From an uncultured Treponema sp. (lineage in GTDB: Bacteria > Spirochaetota > Spirochaetia > Treponematales > Treponemataceae): a stretch of DNA of 24,886 nucleotides. The notes beneath the pieces are model-generated. The model saw nothing but the letters and a program-made list of their open reading frames with translations. It had not been told where the DNA came from and ran no database searches. Shown here piece by piece: positions 6,633 to 14,370 of this stretch. Position 1 is the first letter of the stretch, and each line of letters opens with the position of its first letter. The DNA is taken from the NCBI GenBank assembly GCA_905372235.1, contig CAJPOF010000032.1:1-24886 (forward strand). Reading direction: 5' to 3'. The position numbers and the translations under genes are program-made.

Positions 6633-7597
6633 TATTCATCTCCTTCAAGCAGTGTCTCAGGGATTTCGGATTCCTGAGATACGGAATCTTCATAAATGTC
6701 GTCTTCCAAAAGTTTGGCATCGGCATCTTCTATTCCCTTAACGTCTTCGCCGGAAAGCGGAGCTTCCGCATCCGCCTTTTGAGCGTAGGATGCGCTTTCC
6801 ATCACTTTGTTTTTGGCTTCTTCCATAGCTTTTTGGGCGGCTTCCCTTGCAGAAAGAACAGTTGCATACACGGCGGAAAATTCAACCTTTGCGTTGGAAT
6901 AATGATTAAACGCCGCTTCGGGATTCTGCATGGAATAACTTGAGTCGCCCGACTTGAACTCCTGAACGGCATTGTTGTAAGCATCCTTTGCCGCCGCACC
7001 AGCCTTTATTCCGTCCGCTTTTGTCTTTGCCTTGAACGCCTCGGTGCGCTCGTCCTTTGCAAGTTTTTTGTATGCCGCAAACAGAACGGAATCAAATGAT
7101 GTCCTTGCCTGTTTTGCAGTAGACAGCATCGATGAGCCGGACAGATTAGACTGACTGAAAAGTTTTTCCAGTTCCTGAAGGGAAGATTTTCCCATATCGT
7201 ATTTCTGCTGGTCATACGAGGCAAAGCCATTTTCATCGATTTTTTTCTTTGCAGAGACCGCTTTAGAATATTCAGCCAATGCGGAATATCTATCCTGGAG
7301 TTCCTTGAATGCGGAAGAGGTGTCAACGCCTGAGGCAGACTGTTCCTTCAATTTTTTGAAAAGAGTGTCCGTAGCCGCAAACTGAGCGGAAGCGATTTTA
7401 TCCGCACCTGCATCTATCGCCGCCTGACGAGCAGATTCCGTTTTGGAAAGCTCGTCTGTGTTATCCGGATTTGTAGTTTCCGATTCAGTTACTTTAGGCT
7501 CTTCTATCGGTAAAGTTTCTTTTTCCGGCGTAGATCCGCAAGAAAAAAGCAAAAAAGTCAATGCGCCAGCCAAAAGCATAAATATTATTTTTTTCAA
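6632..7597 (-). CDS. Helical envelope lipoprotein, TTG start
   Basis: 321 residues. The signal peptide ends in lipobox LFSC with lipidated Cys20, then an acidic low-complexity linker (21-52). Residues about 53-270 are Ala/Lys/Glu-rich helix, probably coiled coil or TPR-like, and the tail is strongly acidic. I do not recognise a named family. The start is TTG: AGGAGGA stands 7 nt before it and the MKKII signal peptide begins there, whereas the next in-frame ATG (codon 7) would be too far from the ribosome binding site and would remove the positive n-region. It is first in a two-gene operon with the LysM protein and probably works with it at the cell wall. Function unknown. Confidence 0.8.
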   Translation of the reverse strand: MKKIIFMLLAGALTFLLFSCGSTPEKETLPIEEPKVTESETTNPDNTDELSKTESARQAAIDAGADKIASAQFAATDTLFKKLKEQSASGVDTSSAFKELQDRYSALAEYSKAVSAKKKIDENGFASYDQQKYDMGKSSLQELEKLFSQSNLSGSSMLSTAKQARTSFDSVLFAAYKKLAKDERTEAFKAKTKADGIKAGAAAKDAYNNAVQEFKSGDSSYSMQNPEAAFNHYSNAKVEFSAVYATVLSAREAAQKAMEEAKNKVMESASYAQKADAEAPLSGEDVKGIEDADAKLLEDDIYEDSVSQESEIPETLLEGDE

Positions 7598-7636
7598 TGG
7601 ACTTCCTCCTAGCTTGCAAATATGCTATGAGTCGGT

Positions 7637-7665
7637 ATTTTACTATAAAAAAAACTTGAACACAA
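7637..7665 (-). promoter_or_regulatory. Promoter of the lipoprotein-LysM operon
   Basis: On the minus strand TTGTGT (7665-7660), 17-bp spacer holding an unbroken T8 tract, and TAAAAT (7642-7637, 5 of 6). The leader to the TTG start would be about 33 nt and carries the strong AGGAGGA site at 7605-7611. Confidence 0.55.
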
Positions 7666-7710
7666 GCAATAAGCATGAAACCGAAAGGGCGACGGGGAAA
7701 TTGGTTTTTA

Positions 7711-7829
7711 CAAGTTTGCGTTCAGCAAACTTGCATGCCTCATCTTGCCGGAATCGAGCGTTTTGCTCGATTCCGGGGGGCGAACATAAGACCGATTGTC
7801 AGATTAACGATGCGTTAAAATGTTCGCCC
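7711..7829. repeat. Cluster of three perfect hairpins (one with a nested fourth)
   Basis: Three adjacent perfect inverted repeats: CAAGTTTGC / GCAAACTTG (7711-7719, 7725-7733, loop GTTCA); a 12-bp stem 7748-7759 with 7765-7776, loop GTTTT; and a 10-bp stem 7778-7787 with 7820-7829, which encloses TTAACG / CGTTAA (7804-7809, 7813-7818). No open frame covers it. It lies between two divergent promoters. A REP- or MITE-like dispersed repeat or a structured RNA are both possible; the third stem resembles the one at 61-114. Confidence 0.6.
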
Positions 7830-7869
7830 GTCCGTCCTCCGCCTTCCTGCATACGAAAAAAATGTTTTA

Positions 7870-7878
7870 TGATATACT
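7870..7878 (+). promoter_or_regulatory. fabF-fabV promoter (extended -10)
   Basis: TGATATACT: a TG dinucleotide one base before the -10 hexamer TATACT (7873-7878), the extended -10 form that can do without a good -35, and none is seen here. The predicted leader to fabF is about 140 nt. Confidence 0.45.
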
Positions 7879-7953
7879 AAATCCCGTTCCGTGCTTAAAG
7901 CATTTCTTGACCAAAAACAAAGGAATAAACGCAAATAAAATCACGGAAAGCCT

Positions 7954-7994
7954 GTTTTTTGCGGAACGCAAAAAGCCACCCGGATGAAAATCCG
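7954..7994 (+). promoter_or_regulatory. Two leader hairpins upstream of fabF
   Basis: TTTTTGCG / CGCAAAAA (7956-7963, 7967-7974) with a GAA loop, then CGGAT / ATCCG (7981-7985, 7990-7994) closed by a GAAA tetraloop, a stable GNRA loop. Both lie in the predicted untranslated leader 30 nt or more before the fabF start. No known riboswitch is recognised. Confidence 0.4.
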
Positions 7995-8024
7995 AAAAAC
8001 AAAATCGGTAGACACGGAGTAAAA

Positions 8025-9281
8025 ATGAAACGAGTTGTAATCACAGGTCTTGGAGCGGTGACGGCTGTAGGAAACGATGCCGGCACAACCTGGAACAATG
8101 TAAAAAACGGGGTTTGCGGCGCAGACAGAATCACGCTTTTTGACGCTACGAGCCATGCCGTTCAGATTGCGGCGGAGGTAAAGGATTTTTCACTGGATTC
8201 ATACAATGTGGATCACAAACTTGCAAGAAAACTTTCAAGATTCTCCAAATTTCTTCTTGGAGCAAGCATAGAGGCTGTGACTGACTCAGGATTCACCAAA
8301 GAGACTTTAAAGAACGAGGATGTGGGCATAATAACAGGAATCGGAATAGGTCTTTCGGACGGACTTGATGCAGGATACAAAAAATATCTTGACCCGAACG
8401 CAGGGGTAAACAGACTTCCGCCGCTCACAGCTCCGCTTTCACTGAATAATGAGGCGCCCGCCGCCGTAAGCATATATTACGGAATCCAAGGACTCAGCTG
8501 GACGATTTCAACGGCGTGCGCTTCCGGAACGGATGCCCTGAATCTTGCGACCGACATGATTCGTCTTGGACGAATGGACGTTTGTCTTGCAGGCGGAACG
8601 GACGCGAACATCACGGGATTCAATATCGGCTGCTATCAGGTGCTTCAGGCGTTGACATCAAGTTTCAACGACAATCCTAAGGCAGCAAGCAGACCTTTCG
8701 ACAAAGACAGAAGCGGTTTTGTGATGGGGGAAGGCTCAGCCGTTCTTATCCTTGAGGAACTTGAGCATGCAAAAAAACGAGGAGCAAAAATATATGCGGA
8801 AATCGCAGGCGTAGGCTCTTCTTCGGACGCATACCACATCACCGCACCTTTGGAAGACGGTTCAGGTGGAGCTTTGGCTATAAAAAAGGCTCTTTTGGAC
8901 GCAGGAATGAAAAACGATGAAATCCAGTATTACAACGCACACGGAACTTCCACCAGCGCAAATGATTCTGCCGAAACGAAAATGTTGAAGTCCGTTTTTG
9001 GCGATTATGCCTACAAATTGCACATCTCATCAACAAAAAGCGAGACCGGACATCTTGTGGGAGCAGCCGGAGCAATCGAAGCGCTGATTTGCGTTAAAGC
9101 GATTCAAGAAGGATTTGTTCCTCCAACGGCAAATCTTGAAAATCCCGACAAGGAACACGGATGCGATTTGGACTACACTCCAAAAGTCGGAGTAAAGGCG
9201 GATATAAATGCAGCCGCAAGCTGTTCGCTTGGCTTTGGCGGACACAACGCCTGCATAATAATCAAGAAATACAACGAATAA
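8025..9281 (+). CDS. fabF: 3-oxoacyl-[ACP] synthase II (KAS II)
   Basis: 418 residues, full length for FabF. This cytosolic condensing enzyme joins malonyl-ACP to acyl-ACP in fatty-acid elongation. The Cys-His-His triad is complete: Cys165 in STACASGTD, His306 in YYNAHGTSTS, His343 in KSETGHLVGAAG (with Lys338), and the C-terminal SLGFGGHNA is typical. The ATG at 8025 is chosen over the in-frame 7959 because GGAG lies 5 nt before it and MKRVVITGLG is the usual N-terminus; the 22-residue extension overlaps the leader hairpins. fabV follows 48 bp later on the same strand, so elongation and the last reduction step are co-expressed. No acpP or other fab gene is in the window. Confidence 0.96.
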   Translation: MKRVVITGLGAVTAVGNDAGTTWNNVKNGVCGADRITLFDATSHAVQIAAEVKDFSLDSYNVDHKLARKLSRFSKFLLGASIEAVTDSGFTKETLKNEDVGIITGIGIGLSDGLDAGYKKYLDPNAGVNRLPPLTAPLSLNNEAPAAVSIYYGIQGLSWTISTACASGTDALNLATDMIRLGRMDVCLAGGTDANITGFNIGCYQVLQALTSSFNDNPKAASRPFDKDRSGFVMGEGSAVLILEELEHAKKRGAKIYAEIAGVGSSSDAYHITAPLEDGSGGALAIKKALLDAGMKNDEIQYYNAHGTSTSANDSAETKMLKSVFGDYAYKLHISSTKSETGHLVGAAGAIEALICVKAIQEGFVPPTANLENPDKEHGCDLDYTPKVGVKADINAAASCSLGFGGHNACIIIKKYNE

Positions 9282-9286
9282 AAAAC

Positions 9287-9307
9287 GGCTCGACTACAAT
9301 CCGAGCC
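9287..9307 (+). other. Intercistronic hairpin between fabF and fabV
   Basis: GGCTCG (9287-9292) and CGAGCC (9302-9307) form a 6-bp GC-rich stem just after the fabF stop. There is no T run after it, so it is more likely an RNA-processing or 3'-protection hairpin than a terminator. Confidence 0.4.
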
Positions 9308-9329
9308 TATAAACTTTAGGAGAAAAACT

Positions 9330-10583
9330 ATGGCTATCATCAAACCAATGGTAAGAAGCAGCATGTGCATCAATGCCCATCCTGTAGGATGCGCAAAGGA
9401 CACTGAAAATCAGATTGCCTATGTAAAGGCGCAAAAGGCAAAGCGTGGAATAAAGACGCTCAAAGAAGGCGGGAAAGGTCCGGCTCTTGTGCTTGTACTT
9501 GGATGCTCAACGGGCTACGGACTTGCAAGCCGAATCTCGGCGGCGTTCGAATACGGAGCGGACAGCATAGGCGTTTCCTTTGAAAAAGAAGCCTCTGAAA
9601 CACGCGGCGGAACTCCCGGATGGTACAACAACCAGGCGTTCGACAGGGCGGCGGCAAAGGACGGACTTTTTTCAAAGACGTTCAGCGCAGACGCATACTC
9701 AAACGAAACCCGCGCTATGGTCATCGACGAAATCAAGAAGACCGGGAAAAAAGTAGACCTCGTAATCTATTCGCTTGCCTCTCCGGTAAGAAGCGACCCT
9801 GAAAAAATCGACGAAACCACAGAGCAGCACGTGATGTACAAGTCGGTAATAAAACCCATCGGAAAAACCTATTCGGGAAAAGCAATAGACATAATGAGCG
9901 AGACCATAAAAGACGCAAGCGCAGAGCCTGCAAACGAGGACGAAATCGCAAACACTGTTAAAGTCATGGGCGGCGAGGACTGGCAGCTTTGGATAAACGC
10001 TCTTCTAAAAGCGGATGTTCTGAACTCAGGCTGCCGCACTTTGGCGTACTCGTATATAGGACCTGAACTAAGCCATGCGATTTACCGCGACGGAACAATC
10101 GGTCAGGCAAAAAAAGACTTGGAAGCGACGGCTCTAAAAATGAACGAGCAGCTCAAGCAGAGCGTTGGAGGAGCGGCGTATGTGTCCGTGAACAAGGGAC
10201 TTGTTACAAGAAGTTCTGCGGTCATTCCGATTATTTCTCTTTACCTTTCCGTCCTTTTCAAAGTCATGAAGCGAAAAGGAACGCACGAGGGCTGCATCGA
10301 ACAGATGGAACGTCTTTTTGCGGAACGACTTTACACCGGAAGCGAAAACTCTCCTGCAAAAGTTCCTGTAGATTCTGAAAACAGAATCCGTATGGACGAC
10401 TGGGAAATGGCAAGCGACGTTCAAGCCGAGGTTGTCCGCTTGATGAAAAACGTGACGCAAGAAAATCTTTCCGAAAACTGCGACCTTTCAGGTTACAAGC
10501 ACGATTTTCTGGCAACCAACGGATTTGACATCGCCGGCGTAGACTACGAAAAGGATGTATCCGACATGAGAAGTCTGGACTAA
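9330..10583 (+). CDS. fabV: Trans-2-enoyl-ACP/CoA reductase, FabV/TER family
   Basis: 417 residues, typical of the family. It reduces the trans-2 double bond of enoyl-ACP or enoyl-CoA with NADH, the last step of each elongation cycle. The nucleotide-binding region GCSTGYGLASRIS (58-70) and the defining Y-x8-K catalytic pair (Tyr252, Lys261 in IYRDGTIGQAKKD) are both present, as are GGTPGWYNN and AYSYIGPELS. The Treponema denticola member of this family is a well-studied trans-2-enoyl-CoA reductase (established knowledge), so the substrate could be CoA- rather than ACP-bound; the neighbouring fabF argues for ACP. AGGAGA lies 6 nt before the ATG. FabV enzymes are usually insensitive to triclosan. 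Confidence 0.95.
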   Translation: MAIIKPMVRSSMCINAHPVGCAKDTENQIAYVKAQKAKRGIKTLKEGGKGPALVLVLGCSTGYGLASRISAAFEYGADSIGVSFEKEASETRGGTPGWYNNQAFDRAAAKDGLFSKTFSADAYSNETRAMVIDEIKKTGKKVDLVIYSLASPVRSDPEKIDETTEQHVMYKSVIKPIGKTYSGKAIDIMSETIKDASAEPANEDEIANTVKVMGGEDWQLWINALLKADVLNSGCRTLAYSYIGPELSHAIYRDGTIGQAKKDLEATALKMNEQLKQSVGGAAYVSVNKGLVTRSSAVIPIISLYLSVLFKVMKRKGTHEGCIEQMERLFAERLYTGSENSPAKVPVDSENRIRMDDWEMASDVQAEVVRLMKNVTQENLSENCDLSGYKHDFLATNGFDIAGVDYEKDVSDMRSLD

Positions 10584-10602
10584 TCTTGTACTGGCGATAA
10601 AG

Positions 10603-10650
10603 AAAAGTCCTTTGAGAGGCAAAAAAACTGCCTTTCAAAGGACTTTTTTT
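10603..10650 (+). terminator. Terminator of the fabF-fabV operon
   Basis: An 18-bp stem (10603-10620 with 10630-10647, one G-U pair) around a short A-rich loop, running into eight T. It lies 19 bp after the fabV stop and is among the strongest terminators here. Confidence 0.92.
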
Positions 10651-10754
10651 TGGCATAAATCTTTTCGACAACGAAAAATCTGGATTCTACGTTTTTACCG
10701 CAACGCACAGCACGCCACGCTTTGTGTCGGCACAAAAAATCCAGAACGAAAACC

Positions 10755-10783
10755 GTGTCATTTCACAAAAAATCTGCTATTCT
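10755..10783 (+). promoter_or_regulatory. Promoter of the NAGPA-type lipoprotein gene
   Basis: GTGTCA (10755-10760, 4 of 6), 17-bp spacer, TATTCT (10778-10783, 5 of 6). The -10 ends 7 nt before the ATG, and no Shine-Dalgarno sequence fits between, so a leaderless mRNA is predicted. The remainder of 10651-10754 shows nothing I can name. Confidence 0.5.
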
Positions 10784-10790
10784 CTTTTAT

Positions 10791-11648
10791 ATGAAAAAAA
10801 ATCTGATTACGCTCGCTGTAATTTTTACAATCTTTCTTGCGTTTTTCTCATGCAGAACAACAAACTCAATCGAAGAATCCGATAAAACTATCCCCGTGGA
10901 GGAAATGTTTCCTTCCGACGGGAAAATTCAATGGATTCAAGTTGCGAACGGAATCAGGACATTCCGATTTTCAAATCCCACATTCCGAATAAAATATCAA
11001 CTGGTTGAAATTGATCTTTCCGCCCCTGAACTTCAAATCACTTTGCTGAATCCGAATCGGCTGGAAAAAGGCCGCTGGCTAAAAACAAAAAGCGTAGAAT
11101 CATTCGCAAACGAAACGTCTTCCGTGGTCGCAATAAATACCACTCCGTTTTTAGCGAAGCATAAAAAAAATCCGTTCTCAAGCGCATTTCCCGTGGGGAT
11201 TCAAATCATCGACGGAAAGACAATTATTGAACCAAACGAAAAATATGCCGCCATCGCATTTTTCAAAAAATCAGAAGGCGGATACGACGCAAAAATTTTT
11301 GAAAGCCAAGCGCAGATTCCAACGCAAGATAAAGTCCCCGATATTGCGACAGGCGGATTTTGGACAATATTAAAAGAAGGAAAAGCAATAGAATTCAAAA
11401 AGATAAGAAACATAAGGGCAGCAGCCGCATTGAAAGACGACGGGAAAACTCTCTTCCTTTTTGCGGGCTACGATTTCACATACAATGAGTGTGCGGAATT
11501 TTTCAAAAAATTAAATGCGGAAAACGCAATGCAATTTGACGGCGGAAATTCCACAAATCTTGTGATAAACGGAAAGACCGTCCTCTCTTACGGAATAAAA
11601 CGAAGGATTCCTGCCGCAATTGGATTCAGCATTAAAAATGACCGATAA
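10791..11648 (+). CDS. Phosphodiester-glycosidase-family (NAGPA) lipoprotein
   Basis: 285 residues. The signal peptide ends in lipobox FFSC with lipidated Cys21. Residues about 65-283 fit the NAGPA domain (PF09992) named after the mammalian enzyme that removes GlcNAc from phosphodiesters and found in many bacterial envelope proteins. Visible marks are VAINTTPF (113-120), GGFWTILKEGK (188-198) and the signature DGGNSTNLVINGK (250-262). The bacterial role is probably cleavage of a sugar-phosphodiester bond in the envelope, but the substrate is not predictable. The ATG at 10791 is preferred to 10722, because it begins the signal peptide and the extension crosses the promoter. It is a single-gene unit with no clear terminator in 11649-11721. 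Confidence 0.82.
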   Translation: MKKNLITLAVIFTIFLAFFSCRTTNSIEESDKTIPVEEMFPSDGKIQWIQVANGIRTFRFSNPTFRIKYQLVEIDLSAPELQITLLNPNRLEKGRWLKTKSVESFANETSSVVAINTTPFLAKHKKNPFSSAFPVGIQIIDGKTIIEPNEKYAAIAFFKKSEGGYDAKIFESQAQIPTQDKVPDIATGGFWTILKEGKAIEFKKIRNIRAAAALKDDGKTLFLFAGYDFTYNECAEFFKKLNAENAMQFDGGNSTNLVINGKTVLSYGIKRRIPAAIGFSIKNDR

Positions 11649-11721
11649 TTTTTGCCAAATGCCACCAATAAAAGCGGAAAACAAAATCTTTCGCAAATTA
11701 CACTTCGGAACAACGGAAACA

Positions 11722-11750
11722 TTGACGAATAACTGTTATTAAACTAGAAT
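11722..11750 (+). promoter_or_regulatory. Strong leaderless promoter of the PilZ-TPR operon
   Basis: TTGACG (11722-11727, 5 of 6), exactly 17 bp, TAGAAT (11745-11750, 5 of 6). The -10 ends 8 nt before the ATG at 11759, so transcription should start at or within about 2 nt of the start codon. The spacer contains the perfect palindrome AATAAC-T-GTTATT (11728-11740), an operator candidate. Confidence 0.75.
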
Positions 11751-11758
11751 TACTAAAT

Positions 11759-12688
11759 ATGGCGACCAACATAGCTACAAATCAACTCACGAACAAATAC
11801 TATGATTTGTATCGTGAAAATGAGATTACCTTTTCGAAAGATATTTTACGTTCTCTTCGTCTGAATCCAAGGCAGATATATGTAAAATGCGGAGGAGAGC
11901 AATGGCCATGCATCATAAATTCTACTTCATTTCAGATGGCAAAGATAATCATAGGAACTGCCGGTGGCGCATATCAGAAAATCACAAAAAAAGACGCACC
12001 GCCTGCAAACATCCGTTACTGTTTCATGGACGAGGATAACAATCCGCTGTTTTTTTTTATTCCATGCAAGGTAACAAATGTTACGCCCTACATGAATTCA
12101 AACGAACTTTCAATAATCACATTGACATTCACCCAGAGGCCGCCTGACGATTTGATTCTTCGGCTTGGCTCTTTGATGGACGCAAATTCAAGTTTCGTGA
12201 ACCGCAAAGACGAGCGAATTCTTTTGAACGAAAATACAAAACGCGCGCTCGGCATAAACAAAAGCGAATCCTTTGTATACGTTCAGAATGTACCGCGCCG
12301 CTGCATAATTTGGGACATCTCGTTCTCCGGAACAAAAATAATCATGATGGGAGTCCCGAACTTCCTTAAAGGAAGGGAATGCAGCATAAGGTTCATGTTT
12401 TCCGACCCTGACGAAATTATCGACGTAAAGGGAACCATCGTAAAGGTAGACATGGTTGAAGGAAGAAGAGACCTTGTTACCGCCGGAATAAAATTCGATG
12501 AAAATCAGGTGCCTCTTTCCTACAAATTGCGGATAAACGACTTTTTCTCCTTTAACAAGAAGATTTTTTTGGAATCCCAGGAACAGGAAAACGACCCTAC
12601 AAAAATCATCGTGAATGCAAAACGTGCACAGGAATTGCAGGCTGAAGAAGACGCAAGAAACGGTATCGTGAACGCACAGATTTCCTAA
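11759..12688 (+). CDS. PilZ-domain c-di-GMP receptor protein
   Basis: 309 residues. Residues about 15-130 form an N-terminal beta-rich domain like those before PilZ in YcgR-type proteins. Residues about 147-265 are the PilZ domain with both ligand-binding elements: R149-x3-R153 (RKDER) and D186-x-S188-x2-G191 (DISFSG), which contact cyclic di-GMP in characterised members. The last 40 residues are charged and probably helical. A cytosolic c-di-GMP effector, likely acting on motility or surface behaviour in a spirochete, is inferred from the family. The ATG has no Shine-Dalgarno sequence and sits at the predicted transcription start. The TPR gene follows after 24 bp and is probably co-transcribed. 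Confidence 0.88.
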   Translation: MATNIATNQLTNKYYDLYRENEITFSKDILRSLRLNPRQIYVKCGGEQWPCIINSTSFQMAKIIIGTAGGAYQKITKKDAPPANIRYCFMDEDNNPLFFFIPCKVTNVTPYMNSNELSIITLTFTQRPPDDLILRLGSLMDANSSFVNRKDERILLNENTKRALGINKSESFVYVQNVPRRCIIWDISFSGTKIIMMGVPNFLKGRECSIRFMFSDPDEIIDVKGTIVKVDMVEGRRDLVTAGIKFDENQVPLSYKLRINDFFSFNKKIFLESQEQENDPTKIIVNAKRAQELQAEEDARNGIVNAQIS

Positions 12689-12712
12689 AAAAGCTAAAAC
12701 GCAGGAACAAAA

Positions 12713-13870
12713 ATGAACCCAAAAAACTCCCTTGAATCGGTGTATTTTATAAATATCCCCGAAGATTTTTCGTTTTCACAAACGGCTCTGGAAATCGACA
12801 GGACAATTCCGCTTCCCGTGCAGAAAAAAAACGGCACGGGCGATTTTCCGGGAAGTTTTAGCATCAAAGAACTTGAGCCGGAGCAAGTTCTTGCCGGAAT
12901 ACTTTCAGTCCTTGCGCACGACAAAAATAATCCGCATTTGGACTACTATCGTTCTATCCTGAAAAAAGCCCGTCCCGACATAGAAAAGGAACTTTCTGAA
13001 GCAGCCGTACTCAAGGCAAAAAACGAAGACTGGGACATGGCGGAAGAGCTTTTCCTAACGCTCAGGGGAATTGCGCCGGAAAATCCTGCGATTTTGCTGA
13101 ACACAGCTGTGTTTCTTGACCAGCGCGCCGAAAGTTACAGACGGAGCGGTCTTCACGAAGATGCCGACGCATACGATAACGATGCAGCGAGCTTTTACAA
13201 CCAAGCAATGGAAGCCGAGCCACCTCTTGCAGACGCATTTTTCAACGCAGGATTTTTTTATCTGAAACAACATGATTTTTCCAAGGCAAAAGACGCTTTC
13301 GAAACGTACATTGCTCTTACATGCGACATAAGTGACGAAGAACTCGGCGAAAACGGTATCTACAAAAAGGAACGCGCGCAGGAAATCATAAACGGCATCG
13401 CAAACGACAACATGGAAGACCTGTCGTTCAGAAACGCATACAAATTAATTTCATCGGGGCAGGAAGAAAAAGGTCTTGAAGAAATAAAGAAATTTCTTGC
13501 GAAAAACCCAAAAGTCTGGAAGGCATGGTTCATTTTGGGCTGGGGATTAAGAAAAACCTGTCATTGGGAACAAGCGGAACAAGCTTTTTTACAGGCACTT
13601 GATTGCGGCGGAAACCAAAACGCCGATTGCCACAACGAACTTGCACTCTGCCTGATGGAACTTGGAAATCTGAAAGATGCAAAAAAGAATCTCCTGAAAG
13701 CGCTTGAAATTGCCCCCGAAGACATAAAAATCATTTCGAATTTGGGATACCTAAGCCTAAAAGAAGGAAATGTCGAAGAAGCGAAAAAATTCTTCAGGAC
13801 GGTTCTTGTCTACGATCCAAAAGATACAATAGCCGGAAAAGAACTGGAAAAGTTGGAAAGAAAATCGTAA
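12713..13870 (+). CDS. Tetratricopeptide-repeat protein
   Basis: 385 residues, no signal peptide or membrane segment, so cytosolic. Residues 1 to about 85 are not repeat-like and unrecognised. TPR units are visible at about 96-122, 173-203, 269-301, 303-336 and 337-370, the last three contiguous with canonical spacing (ADCHNELALCLMELGNLKDA at 304-323, then NLGYLSLKEGNVEEAKKFF). Such arrays bind partner proteins. AGGA lies 6 nt before the ATG. Its place directly after the PilZ gene suggests it may serve the same c-di-GMP output, an inference from context only. The gene ends 16 bp from the converging DUF192 gene, with no hairpin in that gap. Confidence 0.82.
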   Translation: MNPKNSLESVYFINIPEDFSFSQTALEIDRTIPLPVQKKNGTGDFPGSFSIKELEPEQVLAGILSVLAHDKNNPHLDYYRSILKKARPDIEKELSEAAVLKAKNEDWDMAEELFLTLRGIAPENPAILLNTAVFLDQRAESYRRSGLHEDADAYDNDAASFYNQAMEAEPPLADAFFNAGFFYLKQHDFSKAKDAFETYIALTCDISDEELGENGIYKKERAQEIINGIANDNMEDLSFRNAYKLISSGQEEKGLEEIKKFLAKNPKVWKAWFILGWGLRKTCHWEQAEQAFLQALDCGGNQNADCHNELALCLMELGNLKDAKKNLLKALEIAPEDIKIISNLGYLSLKEGNVEEAKKFFRTVLVYDPKDTIAGKELEKLERKS

Positions 13871-13886
13871 CCGTTTTTTAGAAGAA

Positions 13887-14360
13887 CTAGTCCAAAAAAT
13901 CCATGTCAAGCCTGTCGCCGACATTTATTCCGTTTTCATAAAACCAACCTTTCGGAACTTCAAGAGCATAACGGACATAGGCTGTGCTTACGATGGGGCT
14001 AAGGCTGAAAGGTGTCATGTCGAATATGTCCTTGATTTTTCCGTCGGCACTGATGTAAGCGATGGAAAGAGCGGTCGGCGTATTTTTCATCCAAAAATTT
14101 AGAATCTGATCGCCTTCAAAAACAAACAGCATTCCCGTTCCGTCAGGGATTCGCTTTCTGAACATAAAACCTTTTTGCCGCGAATCAAACGTGTCGGCGA
14201 TTTCTGCCCGGACAACGACTTTTTTCCCGTCCGCAGATAGGATTTCTATATTTTTTTTTGCAAGAATGGATTTTCCGCACGAAACAAAAATCAGAAGCAA
14301 AAGCGAAAAGAAAACAAGGAATGTTTTTTTCGACAAAGAAAATATTTCAACTCTTTTCAT
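13887..14360 (-). CDS. DUF192-family lipoprotein
   Basis: 157 residues. A long hydrophobic signal ends in lipobox FVSC, Cys28. Residues about 37-157 are the DUF192 domain (PF02643), with RQKGFMFRKRIPDGTGMLFVF (61-81, reading as KGFMFR then GMLFVF), FWMKNTPTALSIAYI and a late GWFYENGINVGDRLDMD. The family is widespread, small, beta-rich and of unknown function; a periplasmic location is clear here. It is the last gene of the murB group, 10 bp after the preceding gene, with GGAA as a weak ribosome binding site. Confidence 0.85.
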   Translation of the reverse strand: MKRVEIFSLSKKTFLVFFSLLLLIFVSCGKSILAKKNIEILSADGKKVVVRAEIADTFDSRQKGFMFRKRIPDGTGMLFVFEGDQILNFWMKNTPTALSIAYISADGKIKDIFDMTPFSLSPIVSTAYVRYALEVPKGWFYENGINVGDRLDMDFLD

Positions 14361-14370
14361 AATTTTCCGT

